Of a stretch of 9,272 nucleotides of DNA, positions 6,422 through 9,272 are shown piece by piece. The notes under the pieces were generated by a model, which saw only the letters and a program-made list of their open reading frames with translations, was not told the origin of the DNA and searched no databases. Within the stretch, counting starts at the first letter, position 1. Each line of letters begins with the position of its first letter. Both the position numbers and the translations under genes were made by a program. Origin of the DNA: Betaproteobacteria bacterium (lineage in GTDB: Bacteria > Pseudomonadota > Gammaproteobacteria > Burkholderiales > Sulfuriferulaceae); NCBI GenBank assembly GCA_003455595.1, contig DMQT01000255.1, forward strand, positions 35,095-44,366. The letters are read 5' to 3'.

Positions 6422-9272
6422 CATCATTCGAATTGAAGTTAACTGGATTCAAATACGGAGATATATACGAAGCAGAGCGGTTGCCTGTATTGGATGAGCT
6501 GTTTCTGCACTTTCTTGCTGACAGTGACCGCCTGTTGGCCGCGCAATTCCGGACCTATAGAAATGGTGCGGAGATGGGTGCCGTTGCAGAGTCCGGTTTG
6601 TTGATCGAAGTGGGTCGGTGCCTTGAAGATTTTCTGGTAGACGTTTTCGGCGTTGAGGCAGCACGCAATGGATTAAGGCGACAGCAGTTACTGGATGAGC
6701 CTATTCACGCGTTCAAGGAAAAATTCATCAAGCCGCGCGTACGCCGCAAGCGCGCAGCCACACGCTCATTTCAAATACTGGATGAACTGCTTGAACTGAA
6801 ACTGAATACACAGTGCCCGACCGATCGGGAACTGGCTGTCGCGCAACTTTGGGTGCTGGCTACCGAGTCGGGTGCTGACGAAATTCTCGGCCTGCTGGAA
6901 GAATGGGCCTATGCCGCATACAACACCCCGGCAGGCCGGGAGCGTGTGGCCGGCTGGGTCAGTTTCAAGCTGCCGCAGAAAATCGAATATATGAAGCTGG
7001 TGCCGACACTGCCCGTGGAGAACGATCCGTCCGGGCGGGTTGGCGGCCTCCCCGAGCGGCAGCGGCGGCGCGACGGCTTCGGGTTGACCGACCCGCGCTT
7101 CAATTTGCGCGAAACGATGAACCATGTGCATTACTGCGTTTACTGCCATGACCATGAAGGTGACTTCTGTTCCAGGGGCTTTCCGGACAAGGAGAATGGC
7201 GGATTCCGCACCAATTCGCTGGGTGTGGAACTCACCGGTTGTCCACTGGAAGAGCGCATATCGGAAGCGCATACGCTGAAGCTGGACGCCTATACGCTGG
7301 CTGCGCTGGCGGTGATCATGATTGACAATCCGCTGGTGCCCGCCACCGGCAACCGCATCTGCAACGACTGCATGAAGGGCTGTATTTATCAGAAGCAGGA
7401 TCCGGTCGATATTCCGCAGATCGAGACGCGCATCCTGACCGACGTCCTGAACTGGCCATGGGGATTCGAAATATATTATTTTCTGACCCGCTGGAACCCG
7501 CTCAATCGGGTTCGCCCCTATGCGCTGCCTCACCACGACACACGAATTCTATGCGTCGGCGCCGGGCCGGCAGGCTTCAATCTGTCACATCACCTGCTGC
7601 AGGCCGGGTTCGGCGTGGTGGCAATCGACGGCTTGAAAATCGAGCCGCTGGATGAAGCATGGACCGGGTCCGCTGGCCGGATTCCCCTGCCCATCGAACA
7701 CGTAAGCGACTTGAATGAACCCCTGGATGAACGCGTCATGACCGGGTTCGGCGGCGTAGCAGAGTACGGTATCACGGTGCGCTGGGACAAGAATTTCCTC
7801 AAACTGGTTTACCTGACGCTGGCACGCAATCGGTATTTTCGTGTTTACGGCGGCGTCCGTTTCGGCGGCACCATGACCATAGACGATGCCTGGACGCTGG
7901 GCTTCGAGCACATTGCGCTGGCGACGGGCGCCGGCAAGCCGACGGTGATCCAGATCAAGAACAACCTGGCACATGGCATCCGCCAGGCAAGCGATTTTCT
8001 GATGGCCTTGCAACTCACCGGCGCCTCGAAAAAAGACAGTTTGGCGAATCTGCAAGTTCGGCTGCCGGCGCTGGTCATTGGCGGCGGACTCAGCGCAATC
8101 GATACGGCAACCGAAGTTCAGGCCTATTACGTGCTGCAAGTCGAGAAACTTCTGGAGCGCCATGAGAGACTCACTTCCGCTGGCCACTGGGATGCCAGTC
8201 TCAGCGCAGTCGAGCAAGAGATTCTCGAAGAATTTCTGGCGCATGGCAGGCTGATTCGCGCTGAGCGACTACGTGCACAGCTGGCTGACGAAGCGCCCGA
8301 TTTTGCGCCGCTGCTGCGGGCATGGGGCGGCGTAACCGTGGTTTACCGTCGTGCGATGAACGAGTCGCCTGCCTATCTGCGGAATCACGAGGAAATCGAG
8401 AAAGCCCTGCAGGAAGGTATCTTTTATGCGCAAGGCTTGGACCCCGCGGAAGCAATGCTGGATGTCGCTGGCCACGTTAAGGGAATGATGTTTCGCCGAT
8501 TGGTCAGGAGCGCTGAGGGCGGCTGGATCGACAGCGGGGAGCCAGTTGAACTGCCTGCGCGCTCGGTGTTCATCGCCGCCGGCAGCAGTCCCAACACGGT
8601 TTACAATCGCGAGCACCCTGGGGTGTTCGCGATGGATGGCAAGTATTTTGCGACGCACAAACAACAGACGGGCGAGACTGCCTTGTACAGAGCGGCCACG
8701 CAAGGGAACTGCAAGAGCAAGGATATCGGATTCCTGACTTCCTACCAGAAAGGGCGTCACCGAATCAGCATCTACGGCGATAATCACCCGCAGTTTCAGG
8801 GCAGCGTGGTGAAGGCAATGGCTTCCGGAAAACGGGGTGCGCGTGAGATTGTGGCGCTGTTCGAGGAACGCTTGCATGCGCCGATTGATTCAACCAGGCA
8901 AACACAGCGCGCCTGGAAACGCTTCGTGGAAAACCTGGACAGGTGGCTTTGCCCGGTGGTGACCAGCGTGGAGCGTTTGGGCGGCAATGTGGTGAGCGTC
9001 ACGGTACGGGCGCCCCAGGCTGCCCAGAATTGGCAGCCTGGCCAGATTTACCGGCTGCAGAATTTCCATGCCCGTGCTGATCGTCTGCACGGGACGGTGC
9101 TGCAAATGGAAGGCATGGCGATCGACGGCATCGACGTGGATAAGCAGACCGGCGAAATCAAACTGCTGGTTAACGAAGTCGGCGCCTCCAGCCGTATCGC
9201 TGCCCAGCTAGCGCCAGGGGAGCCGGTGATACTGATGGGGCCGACCGGTACCGGCCTGCCCATGCCTGAAAA
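6418..9272 (+). CDS. Large GltD-like/NfnB-like oxidoreductase fused to a ferredoxin-reductase-like domain (3' partial)
   Basis: The frame starts at ATG 6418, just after an in-frame stop at 6403 and a GAAAGAG ribosome site, and stays open for 951 codons to the right edge. Residues 1-235 are an unrecognised, mainly helical region with a basic run near 105-112. Residues 238-345 form an iron-sulfur domain like the N-terminus of GltD and dihydropyrimidine dehydrogenase: C240-x2-C243-x7-C251-x23-C275 and C315-x2-C318-x3-C322, with VDIPQIETRI after it. Residues 375-400 hold the FAD-binding GAGPAG motif (380-385), and 551-566 the NAD(P)H-binding VIGGGLSAIDTATE-like motif. The chain regains a GltD-like FAD-end motif at SVFIAAGSSPNT (716-727). 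From C845 onward an FNR/PyrK-type flavin domain begins, with WQPGQIYRLQNF (872-883), VGASSR (921-926) and ILMGPTGTG (938-946). The cytoplasmic enzyme probably links NAD(P)H to ferredoxin, as NfnAB does. Electron bifurcation is inference. Confidence 0.88.
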   Translation, partial: MTSFELKLTGFKYGDIYEAERLPVLDELFLHFLADSDRLLAAQFRTYRNGAEMGAVAESGLLIEVGRCLEDFLVDVFGVEAARNGLRRQQLLDEPIHAFKEKFIKPRVRRKRAATRSFQILDELLELKLNTQCPTDRELAVAQLWVLATESGADEILGLLEEWAYAAYNTPAGRERVAGWVSFKLPQKIEYMKLVPTLPVENDPSGRVGGLPERQRRRDGFGLTDPRFNLRETMNHVHYCVYCHDHEGDFCSRGFPDKENGGFRTNSLGVELTGCPLEERISEAHTLKLDAYTLAALAVIMIDNPLVPATGNRICNDCMKGCIYQKQDPVDIPQIETRILTDVLNWPWGFEIYYFLTRWNPLNRVRPYALPHHDTRILCVGAGPAGFNLSHHLLQAGFGVVAIDGLKIEPLDEAWTGSAGRIPLPIEHVSDLNEPLDERVMTGFGGVAEYGITVRWDKNFLKLVYLTLARNRYFRVYGGVRFGGTMTIDDAWTLGFEHIALATGAGKPTVIQIKNNLAHGIRQASDFLMALQLTGASKKDSLANLQVRLPALVIGGGLSAIDTATEVQAYYVLQVEKLLERHERLTSAGHWDASLSAVEQEILEEFLAHGRLIRAERLRAQLADEAPDFAPLLRAWGGVTVVYRRAMNESPAYLRNHEEIEKALQEGIFYAQGLDPAEAMLDVAGHVKGMMFRRLVRSAEGGWIDSGEPVELPARSVFIAAGSSPNTVYNREHPGVFAMDGKYFATHKQQTGETALYRAATQGNCKSKDIGFLTSYQKGRHRISIYGDNHPQFQGSVVKAMASGKRGAREIVALFEERLHAPIDSTRQTQRAWKRFVENLDRWLCPVVTSVERLGGNVVSVTVRAPQAAQNWQPGQIYRLQNFHARADRLHGTVLQMEGMAIDGIDVDKQTGEIKLLVNEVGASSRIAAQLAPGEPVILMGPTGTGLPMPE

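Noticed and set aside
6766..8877. Several long - strand frames (256, 219 and 202 codons) opposite the large oxidoreductase
   Set aside because: The + strand frame is open across the whole stretch with FAD, NAD(P)H and Fe-S motifs in order; the antisense frames lack motifs and overlap it completely.

Overview
The window looks like one stretch of a proteobacterial chromosome, most likely a betaproteobacterium. That placement is inferred from moderate-to-high GC coding sequence, compact operons with GGAG-type ribosome binding sites, and the protein families present; no marker gene fixes it. All convincing genes lie on the + strand. I see no rRNA, tRNA, insertion sequence, CRISPR array or other sign of a mobile element.

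Region 1 (1-2817) is a four-gene redox operon. It contains the 3' two-thirds or so of a flavoprotein resembling the alpha subunit of adenylylsulfate (APS) reductase (cut by the left edge), a small AprB-like 2[4Fe-4S] ferredoxin, a protein built almost entirely of HEAT repeats, and a seven-iron ferredoxin whose cysteine spacing matches Azotobacter ferredoxin I. Region 2 (2818-2992) is an AT-rich gap with a plausible sigma70-type promoter.

Region 3 (2993-6269) is a tightly coupled ABC importer of the nitrate/sulfonate/taurine class: periplasmic binding protein, permease and ATPase, with stop/start overlaps between the genes. The binding protein is unusual because its last ~115 residues look like a NosL domain. 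Region 4 (6270-6417) is a short gap with a small stem-loop and two tiny leader reading frames.

Region 5 (6418 to the right edge) is a very large open reading frame of at least 951 codons with no stop inside the window. It carries an unrecognised N-terminal region, a GltD-like iron-sulfur/FAD/NAD(P)H oxidoreductase and the start of a ferredoxin-NADP reductase-like flavin domain. This layout resembles a single-chain version of the bifurcating NfnAB/SudAB enzymes.

The genes suggest one physiological module. The importer would bring in a small anionic or organosulfur compound, the large oxidoreductase would pass NAD(P)H electrons to ferredoxin, and the ferredoxins would feed the AprAB-like flavoprotein, which acts on the substrate or a breakdown product. 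The HEAT protein may be a scaffold. The domain calls rest on recognisable motifs; the joint pathway and its substrate are inference.
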